Of a stretch of 64,000 nucleotides of DNA, positions 1-11,040 are shown in pieces; the stretch's first letter is position 1, and each line of letters opens with the position of its first letter. The translations under genes were made by a program, and so were the position numbers. Location: assembly GCF_905404315.1 (NCBI RefSeq), contig NC_066288.1, forward strand, positions 6,410,501-6,474,500, in the 5' to 3' direction. The notes beneath the pieces are model-generated. The model was not told where the DNA came from and did not search any database. It was given only the letters and a program-made list of their open reading frames with translations. Source of the DNA: Leptidea sinapis (lineage: Eukaryota > Arthropoda > Insecta > Lepidoptera > Pieridae).

Positions 1-471
1 GATGCGGACGTGATCCTCTAAATCTACGCGGAGCCAGAGAGTGGACAGGTCCCTACCCTCAAAATTGCCGAGACGGCGACAGCAGATATCCTCCCTAACG
101 TACACACATACCCCGGCATGAGGCAAAAAATTGTGCTCAATTTTGTACCCGGGGTACGTTAAATATGACGTATCGCTAGGTCGAGATATCTGCGTCTCAG
201 TAAGGAAACACAAGGCCGGCTGCGCCGTCTCAAGGTGGTGGTGGACGGCGTTTAAATTGGAGTGAATTTCCCTGATATCGCAAAAGTCCACGTTGAGTGT
301 GGAGCGGGGTGCCGTGGTGATACTGCCACGTTTGTCCTTGGTCTTGCGCGGTTCTGTGCCCTCCCCAGAATACGAAGGGCAGCCTGGGCTAGAGTGCCCG
401 GGGAGGGATTCTCCAACTCTGGTAGAGCCGGTACCCTCCTGGGGTAAAATCTTTTTGAGTACCGCTGTCAT
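1..471 (-). CDS. Non-LTR retrotransposon ORF2, N-terminal endonuclease (partial, runs off window)
   Basis: An open frame of 157 codons reads from the ATG at 471 to the window edge without a stop. The first 50 or so residues are a low-complexity Pro/Gly/Ser-rich leader. After residue 60 the protein reads like an AP-endonuclease (EEP) domain of a CR1/Jockey-type LINE: a DFCDIREIHSNLNAVHHHL stretch, then the catalytic-type ETQIS block with the conserved Glu, then GVCVYVREDICC. The endonuclease nicks target DNA to prime reverse transcription. The in-frame sequence upstream of the ATG reaches a TAG beyond a 15-base C run, so 471 is the first possible Met. The family looks the same as the C-terminal LINE B fragments elsewhere in the window, which is inference. 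No lesion is visible in this part. Confidence 0.82.
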   Translation of the reverse strand, partial: MTAVLKKILPQEGTGSTRVGESLPGHSSPGCPSYSGEGTEPRKTKDKRGSITTAPRSTLNVDFCDIREIHSNLNAVHHHLETAQPALCFLTETQISRPSDTSYLTYPGYKIEHNFLPHAGVCVYVREDICCRRLGNFEGRDLSTLWLRVDLEDHVRI

Positions 472-486
472 ATTCGGGTGGAGGGT

Positions 487-501
487 GGGGGGGGGGGGGG
501 G
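487..501. repeat. G15 homopolymer
   Basis: Fifteen consecutive G lie just upstream of the LINE endonuclease ATG. On the coding strand this is a C run that would encode prolines if translated. Confidence 0.95.
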
Positions 502-727
502 AGTGTCCACCGGTCCTCGACACTAACCTATGCAAAACATAGCGGCACTAGGCCGCTACTTCACGCCGGTATTCTGTGCGAGTGTGGTAAGTAGCCCGGA
601 CGAGTCTGGCCTGATTGTGCTGACGTCAAAAGACGGCAGCGTGACTCTCCCACTTCTAAAAAGCCCTTAGTCGCCTCTTACGACACCCATGGGCCTGGGA
701 CTCCCCTATTCTTTTTACGCCCCGGGA

Positions 728-1244
728 AAAGTGCAGGGAAAAAGTGTGTGTGTGTGAAAATGTGTTTATGTAACAGTTTTAATGCAGAAGTTATAAATAA
801 CTGAATCAACAACAGAATCGATTTAGTTGATGTGAAATAAATGCTCTAAAATATGGTTTGGTTTGTTTTATTTGTGGACAGGATTGAAAATAGATGCGAG
901 GTATTAATCCGGACTGGCGCTCGTAGCATCAGCTAACACGATTAGCTAAACTGTTTTGAACCACACATGTGCCGGATATTGCTTTAGCGAAATTTAGTTT
1001 AAATTTGATTTATATGAAAAAGTTTTTACTTACATCAATCAAGAGGCAATACCGAATATTGGAAAACAAAATATACCCTGAATTTACAGATTCTTACAAT
1101 TATAATTCCATATTGCTTTACGGTCTTACAAGAAAAGAAGCCAAGCGTTTTATATGGTACTAGCTGTGTTTACTAGCTGTTTCCTGCGATTTTATCCGCA
1201 TTTACTCGTGAAGTCATATTAGTTGGTGACCCAACTAATAATAA
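728..1244. other. Unassigned AT-rich stretch
   Basis: There is a short (GT)n near 745. A 64-codon frame at 969-1163 has no domain that I recognise and is not supported as a gene. Confidence 0.4.
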
Positions 1245-1549
1245 GTGGGAGGCTCCTTTGCACAGGATGCCGGCTAGATTATGGGTACCACAACGGCGCC
1301 TTTTTCTGCCGTGAAGCAGTAATGTGTAAGCATTACTGTGTTTCGGTCTGAAGGGCGCCGTAGCTAGTGAAATTACTGGGCAAATGAGACTTAACATCTT
1401 GTCTCAAGGTGACGAGCGCAGTTGTAGTGCCGAATTTTTGGGGGTTTCAAGAATCCTGAGCGGCACTGCTTTGTAATGGGCAGGGCGTATCAATTACCAT
1501 CGGCTGAACGTCCTGCTCGTCATGTCCCCTATTTTCATAAAAAAAAAAC
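1245..1549 (+). repeat. Family A dispersed repeat, full length (A1)
   Basis: About 300 bp. The left end reads GGCTCCTTTGCACAGGATGCC, the interior has blocks such as GCCGTGAAGCAGTAATG and ACTGGGCAAATGAGACTTA, and the right end is CCCTATTTTCATA followed by an A-run. The A-rich right end and one-sided truncations of other copies suggest a retroposon (SINE or LINE 3' fragment). This copy defines the + orientation used for family A. Confidence 0.85.
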
Positions 1550-2250
1550 TCAATCTCTTTAAGCTGTTCTGTGGTATCAATGCTCCGACATGCAAATATT
1601 TATTTATTGATTAGCATCGCCAACACAATAATCACTAACTTACATTAAATATTATTCTAAATAAGTCTAAGTGTTATTTCACTTACAGGCAACGACCACA
1701 TGCAAGTAAAACATACATATTTTTTTTTAATTTTAACAACATAAGAACTAATACTAAGATACAATATAATACAACACAATTACTCCTTACAAGTGACAAT
1801 TAATTCAAATGAACAAAACTTATTTTACTTAAATAAGGCAGAAATAAAATATTACATTGTATGAATGATTTTTGTTGAACAGCAAATTATATTCCTGACT
1901 AGCAACATATGAATTTCCGAAGTTTATAATGAAAAGCAGAGAACTTGTCATTAAAAATGTCTATACTTCGATCAACTTTCGGAAGACTATTATAAGTGTG
2001 AATAATTCTATTGAGAGTACGAAAGTGACCTAGGTTAGACTTTGCAGTATTTGTTAAAAATATATCGTGTCTGCTGATTCTCGGGAGTCTCATGGGAGAT
2101 GGAACGAGAGAATTTCGGGGCAGTCAATTCATCAAAAGTTATATAAAAAGAGACAATCCTATATATTCCTTCTATCAGTGTGTGCATCTTAACAATCACT
2201 ATATCTCTTAGCGTTTGTACGAAACGTTTTCGTTCTAGCGGTTTTCTCAT
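1550..2250. other. Unassigned AT-rich stretch
   Basis: There are only short frames in both directions and no recognisable domain, RNA gene or strong repeat. Confidence 0.4.
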
Positions 2251-2258
2251 ACTTATAC

Positions 2259-2634
2259 CACGGACTAGTAAAAATATAAGGACTCCGCGTCACCTTACAC
2301 AACAGTGTAGCACCAAAACAAGCCGATTAACGTGTAAATACATAGCCCTACGCACACACTTACACTACTACAGGCCGATAGGCGGCCATTATGAGAATTG
2401 TCATCATCTGTGACAGATCAGTTTGCGTCTCAATAAAATATTTTAAAAATGGCGTCGTGCGTTGTGAAAAAGTGTAAAAACGTTACTTTATAAGTATTTG
2501 TGGCCATATATGATTATTCAAGGGAGAAAAAATTATGTAACAAGTATCCCCCCCAACCGTACACACACTAGCATAACGGTGCTTCACTTGCTAATATCAC
2601 AGCGCGGAGTCCTTCTTTTTTTTACTCGTCCGTG
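2259..2634 (+). mobile_element. P-element-like MITE with 31-bp TIRs and 8-bp target duplication
   Basis: The left terminus CACGGACTAGTAAAAA...GGACTCCGCG (2259-2289) is repeated inverted at 2602-2634 with a few mismatches. The 8-bp direct repeat ACTTATAC flanks the element exactly (2251-2258 and 2635-2642). An 8-bp duplication is characteristic of P and hAT elements. Inside lies the start of a THAP zinc-finger-like frame, and THAP domains head P-type transposases. The element is far too short to encode a transposase, so it is a non-autonomous deletion derivative. Confidence 0.72.
2449..2493 (+). pseudogene. THAP zinc-finger N-terminus remnant
   Basis: The frame starting at the ATG at 2449 reads MASCVVKKCKNVTL and then a stop. 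It matches the opening of THAP domains, a Met followed by the first Cys and, a few residues on, the second Cys of a C2CH finger. It is preceded by an AT-rich leader. Only the first two zinc ligands remain, so it cannot encode a working DNA-binding domain. Its position inside a TIR element implies the parent transposon's transposase began here. The match is short, so confidence is moderate. Confidence 0.42.
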
Positions 2635-2836
2635 ACTTATACTTATATTTATATATATTCGGGTTAATATTTTTGCCTATTCACATGATATCGCTCTCTC
2701 AATGAACGTAAGCGCTCAGCCATTTGATTATAGACAGTTAGAAATTCTGCCACAGATCGCATCCTTACTGTAAGTCGTTAATGATCGTCATATTCGACTA
2801 CGACAATTACTTGACCATAACTTTGTTACGGTAGAA

Positions 2837-3170
2837 AACTAAATATCCTAATAGCATAAAAAAGATTAAAAACAGTTACTTTGTCATGGATCCCATTATC
2901 AGAACCTAATCAAACTACATTTGAAGTATATCCTTTCCAATAAAAAAAGAATCATCGAAATCGGATAGCGACGTATAGCAAATTTAGGACTTTTATGGTT
3001 TTCTCATGGATGCCATTGTTTCCAGATCTGGACCAAATTACAATGGGAACACACGGGAAGCACCAGCTTTAAAAAAAAGAATTATCAAAATCGGTTTGAG
3101 GTAACAAACACAAAAATACATACCAACGAATTGAGAACCTCCTCCTTTTTTTTGAAGTCGGTTAAAAATG
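2837..3170. repeat. Dispersed repeat ending in an ACCGACTTC-type terminus
   Basis: Two internal stretches of the form ATGGATCCCATT / ATGGATGCCATT, with nearby AATCGGAT and AATCGGTTT motifs, suggest a partly duplicated unit. The right end, near 3160-3170, reads GAAGTCGGTTAA, the complement of a terminus common in lepidopteran repeats. A possible relative lies near 10190. Confidence 0.4.
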
Positions 3171-3721
3171 AGTTTAGTTGATCCCTACAACGTCATAATC
3201 TTTAGCTCTTCCTAATATTAGTATAGATGTGAAAACGAAGGAAGGTAGGTACTGGAAGTGACAGTCTCGTTCAACATGTCGCCGCAGAGGAGACTTATAG
3301 ACCACCAGCGAGTATTCATCGGAACGGTTTACATGAAACAACGCGTAAATATGTATAACATTCGCGTGGATCAAAGAAAATACTATATTTCAGTATATCT
3401 ATATAACATGTAATATTTCTTGAAATCAATTATATGGTGTTCATTTTTCACAGTGCGATTATTAATTAATTCGTAGTCCCGAGTCTCAAAATTCTGTACG
3501 TTGCCAATATTCGGGCGACAGTTTTCCCGCATGGAATAAGTACCTACTTAAAGTATTAATTTCTACTACCTTCTCATATAGATTTCTATGTCAATCTATG
3601 GCTAAGTAATTGCATTTGCAACACTAGTGAAATTAAATAAGTGGTTTACATAAATTTATTTTGCATATAGGTACTTAGAAAAATTTGTCAAATTTAAACC
3701 AGTGTACAGTGTATATTCACC
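3171..3721. other. Unassigned stretch
   Basis: This is AT-rich sequence without a convincing coding frame or repeat of known type. Confidence 0.35.
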
Positions 3722-3722
3722 A

Positions 3723-4029
3723 GTGGCAGGCTCCTTTGCACAGTATACCGGCTAGATTATGGTTACCACAACGGCGTCCATTTCTGCCGTGAAGCAGTAA
3801 TGTTTAAGCATACTGTGTTTCCGTCTGAAGGGCGCCGTAGCTTGTGAAATTTCTGGGCAAATGAGACTTGACATCTTATGAGTCAAGGTGGCGAGCGCAG
3901 TTGTAGTGCCACTCAGATTTTTTGGGTATTTCAAGAATCCTGAGCCGCACTGTATTGTAATGGGCAGGGCATATCAATTACCATCAGCTGAACGTTCTGC
4001 TCGTCTCGACACTTATTTTCATTAAAAAA
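3723..4029 (+). repeat. Family A repeat, full length (A2)
   Basis: It begins GTGGCAGGCTCCTTTGCACAG and ends ACTTATTTTCATTAAAAA. The internal blocks match A1 with scattered substitutions. Confidence 0.85.
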
Positions 4030-4271
4030 CTAAAACTGTAAAGAAAAACGAATATATTGACTCTGGAATCTTTATTACCTACCATTACCGATTTAAAAAA
4101 AAAACCGCCCATAGAAATCTAAATTATTAGTGTAGCTTACTCTGGTATCATATAAGAATTCCAGCATGGGCCCTCGTTCAAGGTCAGCAAGGTTCTTGTA
4201 ATTCTTCTGGTGTTACGAGAGAATATTCCCTGCGGTGATTACATATCATTAGATGCCCGTATGCTGGTTTG

Positions 4272-4486
4272 TTCTTATCATCATCATCATTCAGCCGGAA
4301 GACGTCCACTGCAGGACAAAGGCCTCCCCCAAAGATCGCCATGGCGATCGGTCCTGCGCTCCGTCATCAAACCAGATCGTCTCATAACCATACCACCACT
4401 ACGTCTTCCGGTACGTGGTCGCCTTTCAAGGAATTTACTGCCATCTGTCCATCGAGCTATGTGCCCTGCCCACTGGCTATTTTACT
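4272..4486 (-). mobile_element. RTE-like LINE 3' end with (ATG)n-type tail (E1)
   Basis: On the minus strand the sequence reads toward a C-terminus of the form SLGEAFVLQWTSSG, then stop and an ATG/ATC-repeat tail (4277-4291 on plus). This is the usual 3' end of RTE-type endonuclease/reverse-transcriptase elements of moths. The frame is broken by several stops upstream. The same end occurs at 11715-11998 and 27763-27975. Confidence 0.7.
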
Positions 4487-4499
4487 ATTATATAATTTT

Positions 4500-4985
4500 A
4501 CAATTATTCATTCATCCCGACGTTTTCAGTGTTTTACGATTCCCTAGAACCAAGGAGACAGACAGACACAGTATTTTTTCTTACATTTAATAGCCATATT
4601 CAAGTACATAAAGCTAAGAATATGAAATAGTAGATGGAAGACAAATTAGTAATTCAAACTTCGTCTGTGTGAGTTAGTTTGAGTAGGAAGCCGACATCGT
4701 ACAAGAACAAACTTCAAATTGCCTCTTGAAAACACCGCTCTGCTCCCGTTTATCACCTATGAAAACAGTATTAAGTAAAGAATAACAAAAATTCAGTCAA
4801 GTAATTTACAACCAAATATAAACATTATGAAAATATTTTAATAATATGTTACGCTCACAATAGCAGGCGCGAAACAAGTAATGTAAAATTTTAAATAGTT
4901 GAAGTTAAAAAGTTTAGCTGGGCATAAAATTTATTTATGTATTGAAAAACAGAATCTAGGAATATATCATTGCGAACATGTTTGG
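4500..4985. other. Unassigned AT-rich stretch
   Basis: No gene or clear repeat is seen. Confidence 0.35.
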
Positions 4986-4987
4986 TA

Positions 4988-5235
4988 GAAGCTCATAAGA
5001 ATCACATATCAACAGTAAGCATTTTGTATTTTATTAATTTCAATGTAAAATAACACGAAGCGTATGCTACAAAGTTTGAAAAATGCCATTGAGTGTCAAG
5101 ATGCCACGCACACAAGCATCGAATAATTGCCGTAATAAAAAAGCTATTGTTTAAGAACAATACCGCACTACCCTTAGGTAGTGCGGTATCTACAACTACT
5201 ACGCAGCGGATACAAATCCTTAATCTAAGCATTTA
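4988..5235. mobile_element. TIR element K, one half (K1)
   Basis: The segment closely matches 39828-40018 and ends with the terminal block CGCAGCGG...AATCCTTAATCTAAG. It contains a perfect small palindrome around ATACCGCACTACC...GGTAGTGCGGTAT (5160-5191). The other terminus of this copy is missing. Confidence 0.55.
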
Positions 5236-5450
5236 TTAGCATTTTTGAAGATTATCTAATAATGCGATTGTACCCCTCAGTAGTTAGATTTTAAATTAGT
5301 CTATGATGGAATAATCTTTTGAGTATATATTTATAATATTTAAATGTTTAATTCATTTACGTCTGGGCTACCAGTTGTAATATTCTAGAAGCGACATTTA
5401 TAGAGTACATTACTGCACTGGCAGCAAAAGAGACATTCGACTTACGTATG

Positions 5451-5688
5451 TTTTTTTCTATGAAAATTAGGACGAGACTATCAAGACGTTTAGTTGATAG
5501 TAATTGATACGCCTTGCCCATTACAATGCAATGCCGCTCAGTATTCTTGAAAAACGCAAAAACTCTGAGCGGCACTACAATTGCGCTCATCACCTTGAGA
5601 AATAAGATTTTGAGTCTCATTTGCCCAGTAATTTTACTAGCTACGCCCTATAGACCGAAACAGCATTGTTTAAACTTTACTGCTTGCT
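5451..5688 (-). repeat. Family A repeat, truncated (A3)
   Basis: The minus-strand copy starts from the A-rich end (TTTTTTTCTATGAAAATTAGG on plus) and stops in the middle of the CTGCTTCACGGCAG block. Confidence 0.8.
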
Positions 5689-5699
5689 ACTTTACTAAA

Positions 5700-6110
5700 T
5701 AAGCGCCTTGGCTTCGCCTCGGCCCACATTTAGACGCCATTCATTAGTCAATGCCTAGTTTTGACCAAGGCTTGTATAGTACTTTTTTCAAATACTGCGT
5801 GGAAATTAAATCTAAGTGGCTGTTGCGGCCTCTTGCATTTAAGGTGGCCTTAAATAAATCTTACTCATTGTCTTTACTTGAACACATTTTAAAAACAACA
5901 ATTACTTTTCAAAATCAATGACGAATAACGAACACAAATAATTTTTCCCGCGTTTAAGTGTTAATTTGTTTGTTTTCAATAAACATCTTTCTATTTGTAA
6001 GCTAGTTCGAAATTTCAATAAAATGTTTGATAAGTTATCTTTGGTTACCATGTTTCGGAGTAAGAGATCGTTCCATTTTTAATTTCCACTACAAATATGA
6101 GTTTATAATG
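5700..6110. other. Unassigned stretch
   Basis: No coding frame or repeat can be supported. Confidence 0.35.
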
Positions 6111-6113
6111 ACA

Positions 6114-6495
6114 ACTGACCTCTACTATATACCACTGGCGGCTGTCAAAGTGCTTTTGTGCCCGTTTGATATTCGCCGTTTTGGAGCTGTTGGCCATGTA
6201 GCGAGAGTCTGCGGTACTAAAACTATTATTATGACAACTTCAGCAAACATCGATAGATGATGGGAAACTATTTCCAAAAAAAAATTTTTATATATTCTTG
6301 TTATAATAAGTATAAATAACACGAAAAACTAACGAAATTAATTCTAAATGCAAAAATACTTCAGAGTATTGTATGTACGTTCCTTAACAGCCCCGTCTGT
6401 ATTATACGTAAAAATTTGTGCTCTGGACGCTCGCGAGTGGCGCTTCAAATAGGCACAAAACAATTTGCTGTCAAGCATTTGGAACTTGACAGATA
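6114..6495. mobile_element. MITE family H copy (H1)
   Basis: It matches 32730-33136 along most of its length, including ATACCACTGG near the left end, GGCCATGTAGCGAGAG and GGCGCTTCAAATAGGCACA. The left terminus ACTGACCTCTACTA pairs with the terminal inverted repeat of the H2 copy. The right end is less well defined. Confidence 0.6.
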
Positions 6496-6499
6496 TGGA

Positions 6500-6994
6500 T
6501 TTTCATATGTCGTTTGTCGTTTTTAGACGGTATAGTAATTTCGATTTATCTCGAAGAAGGTTGTCAAAATAACTCTCAAATTTTCAAGCATCTTTGAGAA
6601 AAGATTTGAATTTTCTGGTTCCACACTAACGCAAGTACTTAACTTAAAACAAATTCAATATTTGACACTTAAATGGACTTGTTATTTGACATTATACTAA
6701 AATCCGCTCGGGGAATTAATTCCTTCTCTATACGGAGTCTACAATTTATAACCAATATTTACAACATCGTTGAAATTATTCTCCTCTATTGAAACGTGTA
6801 TTTAATTAAATCGAAGCAACAAGCTGAGATTAGCAGCATCCAATTAATTGTTTCAATATCAGATGCCTATCATAGATCAAGACTTGACTAGCTAAACATG
6901 AGAGATGGAAATTTGCTAACGGGTGATTGACCCTAAAACATAATTATATCATATTTATATAACCCGATTAATTTTAACGATACCTCATTCTAAC
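6500..6994. other. Unassigned AT-rich stretch
   Basis: No feature is supported. Confidence 0.35.
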
Positions 6995-6995
6995 A

Positions 6996-7308
6996 TTTTT
7001 TTTTATGAATATAAAGGACGGGACGAGCAAGACATTCAGCTGATGGTAATTGATACACCCTGCCCATTGCAATGCAGTGCCGCTCAGGATTCTTGAAGAA
7101 CCCCAAAAAAATCTGAGTGGCACTACAATTGTGCTCGTCATCTTGGGACATAAGATGTTAAGTCTCATTTGCCCAGTAATTTCACTAGCTACGGTGCCCT
7201 TCAGACCGAAACACAATAATGCTTACACATTACTCCTTCACGGCAGAAATAGGCGCCGTTGTGGTACCCATAATCTAGCCAGCATCCTGTGCAAAGAAGC
7301 CTCCGCTG
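6996..7308 (-). repeat. Family A repeat, full length (A4)
   Basis: A minus-strand copy from the T-run and ATGAATATAAAGGACGGGACG to GCAAAGAAGCCTCCGCTG. It is flanked on the right by GAAAATAATAACTAG. Confidence 0.85.
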
Positions 7309-7526
7309 AAGAAAATAATAACTAGCCTTTCCAAGAAACTAAAAATATATTCAGTGGATTTAAGCACAACTCCATAGGATATCTGTATGGTCTAAACATG
7401 TACAAATTTCGAATAACTGCACACGAATGGCTCCTTTTGCACGACTACTGTCACACGGAGGGACTTTAGAGGGTTAGCACACCTATGAACCGAGAACACC
7501 CTATCGAACGCATGGTTGCACATACA

Positions 7527-7557
<31 letters not shown>

Positions 7558-7558
7558 T
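7527..7558. repeat. (CT)n(CA)n microsatellite
   Basis: A CT run passes directly into a CA run. Confidence 0.95.
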
Positions 7559-7559
7559 A

Positions 7560-8770
7560 ACTCCCTCTCATGCATACAAACACACATTTACCTCTACCCT
7601 TTGATTTTAGAGCTTTTTAGTCAGTGTGTAAAAGTGGAATCCTGGTGACCAGTAATACAGGTATATTATTACCTACCACAGGCACCAGCGATCCACGACC
7701 AAAACTTTTGTAACCCCTGTATTTTTCAAGCTTTCGTTGTATTGTCATTTTGGTTATTATTTTTTGGTTTGTTGTTAGTTTGGTTATTATCAACCTTCTT
7801 GTCAAAGGTTGATAATTTGCTGCAAAGCCAGTCAATTCGAGAACAAATGAAGCTATAGAGGTTAGCTTTCATAAACTGTTGTACTTAATTTACTTTGAAT
7901 GATTATTGCCTAGCATAAACATTCTTGTGTATAAAACAAAGCAGTTTCAAATGTTCCTTCCAAGTTCGAGAAAATGTCCTAGGTTTCCAATATTCAGTAT
8001 TCATTTGGAAAGTATTATATCAGTTCAAAGTCAAAGTCATATAAACTTTATTGAAATAGGCTTAAATTAAGCTCTTATGAATCGTCTGTACAAGTATTCT
8101 TTTAAATTACAGAATTTACCATATGTTCGTAAAAAGTTAAGCTTGTCAGAAGATCATATAAGAAACTCAACGGCCACTCTTTTCAATCAAATAGAGTATT
8201 TTATAAGGGCTGTAATATACATAACAAATTAGTTTTATAAGGTGCTGCATCCAATATATGAGTCGTGTTTAAATAATATTAATTATTTCATGAAAAGTAG
8301 TAATGAATTAACTATATAAATATAAATTATAGTTTAGTTTATGCATCAACCTTTAGAGCTTGAACTCATTGTTTGTGTAAGTGTGCTTCGTGAAAATGAC
8401 GGTCGTGATTACTGTCACAATTACTCGTAGTAAGTAACAAGTTAACAATTTTATATATAATGAGACAGTCTATTATAGGATATCAAACAGTTTGTGAATT
8501 TTAAAATATCACAAGTGGTCAAAATAGTTGTGTTATGTATTGCATTGATAAGAAAGATACTATGTAACTCGTTATTTAAATTACATAGTGTTTACTGTAT
8601 AATTGCATCTTATGTAATATTTTTTAATTATTTTTTTATAGTTTCATGTTTTATAGATCCAAGGTGTACCACTGGCTTGGAGTTCTATAAAGTGGAAACT
8701 GCATTTGCTGGTTAGCCGGTCGTGATGCACAGCGTCTACGGATGAGACGTGGAGTTCTAATTTACATACC
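7560..8770. other. Unassigned stretch
   Basis: This AT-rich sequence contains the motif AAAGTCATATAAACTTTATTGAAATAGG near 8034-8061 and a CACTCTTTTC tail-like block that resemble decayed dispersed repeats. No gene is seen. Confidence 0.35.
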
Positions 8771-8774
8771 TTAC

Positions 8775-9090
8775 ACAGTTGTTCGAACACTAATATCTGG
8801 AGAACGGCTGGACTGATTTTTAATTTGTTGGATTTGTCTCCGTTCCGAATAGGAAAATAATATAAAAACTTTCTAATAATGAAAGTGTCTCTAGATCTAC
8901 TTTTTAAAATTTTTCTTACCAATAGAAAGCCACATTTTTTGGAAGTGTCTCATCTATTTTATATTAACCCGAAAAATGAAAAGACTTTTTCGTGGTCGTG
9001 GCTGTCGGCTTTAAAAAGTAAGTCTGAGAAAAAACGGTCGAACACTAAAAATAATTTATATGACAATACAACGATTGCCGGGTCAGCTAG
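8775..9090 (+). mobile_element. Helitron-like non-autonomous repeat (L1)
   Basis: The right end reads ACGATTGCCGGGTCAGCTAG and is followed by T, so it ends in CTAG at an A/T target as Helitrons do (CTRR 3' end). The left part, AATATCTGGAGAACGGCTGGAC, is typical of the conserved head of such arthropod repeats. No protein is encoded. Confidence 0.5.
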
Positions 9091-9324
9091 TCAATAAAAA
9101 AAAATCCTTGCAATTCCTTATGACAGATTCTAATGTTTTTCAAGGTTTATTAGCGGTAGTGTCAATGTGGACATTATATTAGAGAGCTATCTTTTTAATG
9201 TGACGCCTCAATCACGAATAGAATTCACCCGAGTTAAGAAACTCCCATTTCGTTCAAAAATATTGATATTGACCTTTTCTCCTGAAAACTTAATCACCAC
9301 ACATTTTGAAGTATTTATGATAAT

Positions 9325-9480
9325 CTAATATATATATATATAATAATGAAAATGGTCTTTGTTTGAGGCTCTTTCACGCCTAAACCACTGATCGTATCGA
9401 CATGAAACTACCACCATTCGATGCCAAATTTATCCTAGATGTCTACGGCTTATTGTTTTTATTGTATTTCTAATAAGATG
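9325..9480 (+). mobile_element. Helitron-like head fragment (L7)
   Basis: A TA-repeat is followed by AATGGTCTTTGTTTGAGGC and CTAAACCACTGATCGTATCG. It resembles the 5' portion of the TACTAATATTATAAA-type repeats at 12032 and 46010. Confidence 0.35.
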
Positions 9481-9533
9481 AATAAATTTTAATTTATTTC
9501 CTTTTAAAATGCGATGCAGGCGGGAACATATTT

Positions 9534-9828
9534 TACGGGCGTTTTTAATAACGTATCTCTAGTTACGGGTAGACAAATCTATCCTTTTACGCTTACTTAA
9601 ATTTCAATAACCTATTCACAGATAGCATTGGACTATAACTATATTGGACATAACTATGTATAGATAAGATCTTGTATATCTCTGTCTTCTCTATCTTGTA
9701 TAGAAAATGGCCGTTACTCTAATGCAATCTGTCGATAGGAAGAAATGTAAGTAAGCGTAAAAGGATAGATTTATCTACATCTAGTAAGTTAAACTAAGGA
9801 TAGATAGTTTATTGAAAACGGCCGTAAG
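9534..9828. mobile_element. TA-flanked MITE family F (F1)
   Basis: The termini ACGGGCGTTTTTAATAAC (left) and ATTGAAAACGGCCGT (right) are inverted copies, and TA lies at each edge. The subterminal blocks AAATCTATCCTTTTACGCTTAC and their inverted counterpart GTAAGCGTAAAAGGATAGAT pair over a long distance. The TA target suggests a Tc1/mariner-mobilised MITE. Confidence 0.7.
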
Positions 9829-10076
9829 TCAACTGGTTCTGCTACCGATATGTATATTTAATTACATAATTTAAATTAAAGAAACAGTTACAATGTGTTT
9901 GTTCTCTGTATATAGCTGTATTTGCTGCAGGGACATAAAAAATTGTCTATTTTTGTGTTTGTCAACGTGCAGGATGATTTTAGAAATGCCTTACTGCCTT
10001 GGATACAGTTTTCACTGATGTATTGCAAGCTTGAGGTTAATATTGAGTGTCATTTGATTTGAATATTTTATATTCA

Positions 10077-10732
10077 AGCTTAGATTAAGAATTGGTCTCC
10101 GCTGCACTCCAACTAGATACCGCATTATCTAGAACAATAGCATTTTTACACGCTTTATATTAGCTTCGCTTGTATGTTTGTATGTTTGTAACCGACTTCT
10201 TTGGGCGCGATTTTGACCCACTTTAAACGGCTAGATTTTGTTCAAACTTTGTAGATTTATCGAGGACCGATGACATTACACTAATTTGATAAAATTATTT
10301 AATTTTTCAATTGCAAAATATGATTTTTGTTAATTTATATAATTTTTAAATAAATAAATCACTTATAAGCGCCAACTAGTAATTTATTGTAAACTACAAA
10401 GGAAACGCGCGACATGTCAAGACAGTTCCACAAAATTAAAGTATCTAATTCGTTTAGAAGCGAATAGATGGCGGTGAATTTATATTTCCATTATAAATTA
10501 TTAATGCGTGATTTAACTGAGCTAATTATTATAAGATCTAGTTCGGGGATCTCGGGCTAGCTGAATTAAGTGATCATTCCATGCATTTTAGCTTCAATTA
10601 TTAGCAAAATATAACAAAACTTGTGACACGTCAACGTCACACATTGTTCAAGACCGGCTCGAGTACGTCCACTGCTGCACGCCTGCAGTATCTAATTGTA
10701 GCGCAACGGAGACCAATCCTTAATTTAAGTTT
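10077..10732. mobile_element. TIR element K, both ends present (K2)
   Basis: The left terminus is AGATTAAGAATTGGTCTCCGCTGC followed by AACTAGATACCGC. The right terminus is its inverted counterpart, ending GCAACGGAGACCAATCCTTAATTTAAG. The interior right part carries ACGTCAACGTCACACATTGTTC, shared with 39730-39760 and 46405-46425. Treating the two ends as one 650-bp element is an inference. Confidence 0.5.
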
Positions 10733-11040
10733 AAATCAAATCAAATTTAATAATTTATATGCACGCAGACGAACTTGCAGGAAGAACTTCGCATACATTA
10801 AAGTTATTAATTACTGATAAGGTCAAAGTGTAGAAGTGAAGCTAAAAACTATTTACTCTGTTTACCCGCAAATTGTTAATTTGCAATTGTCCCCGTGTTC
10901 AAACTGTTCTCATAAATATTTATTCAACATAATTAAAAACACACACCGTTGGGGAGTGTGATTAGACATGGCGCTCAAGTATAATTATGGTGTACACCAT
11001 TGGGAACTGGAACTACACACAAGCTTTGAATATATTAAAC

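Larger units (their letters stand above)
1..727 (-). mobile_element. 5' end of a CR1/Jockey-like LINE
   Basis: The region holds the endonuclease ORF plus about 250 bp of GC-rich 5' untranslated sequence. That leader includes the block GTCGTAAGAGGCGACTAAGG (minus strand, near 665-690), which I recognise as common in lepidopteran non-LTR leaders. GC content drops sharply after about 727, which I take as the element's 5' boundary. The 5' end is present while the 3' end lies outside the window. Confidence 0.65.

Noticed and set aside
969..1163. 64-codon frame with a plausible-looking protein
   Set aside because: AT-rich composition, no domain, no splice or promoter context.
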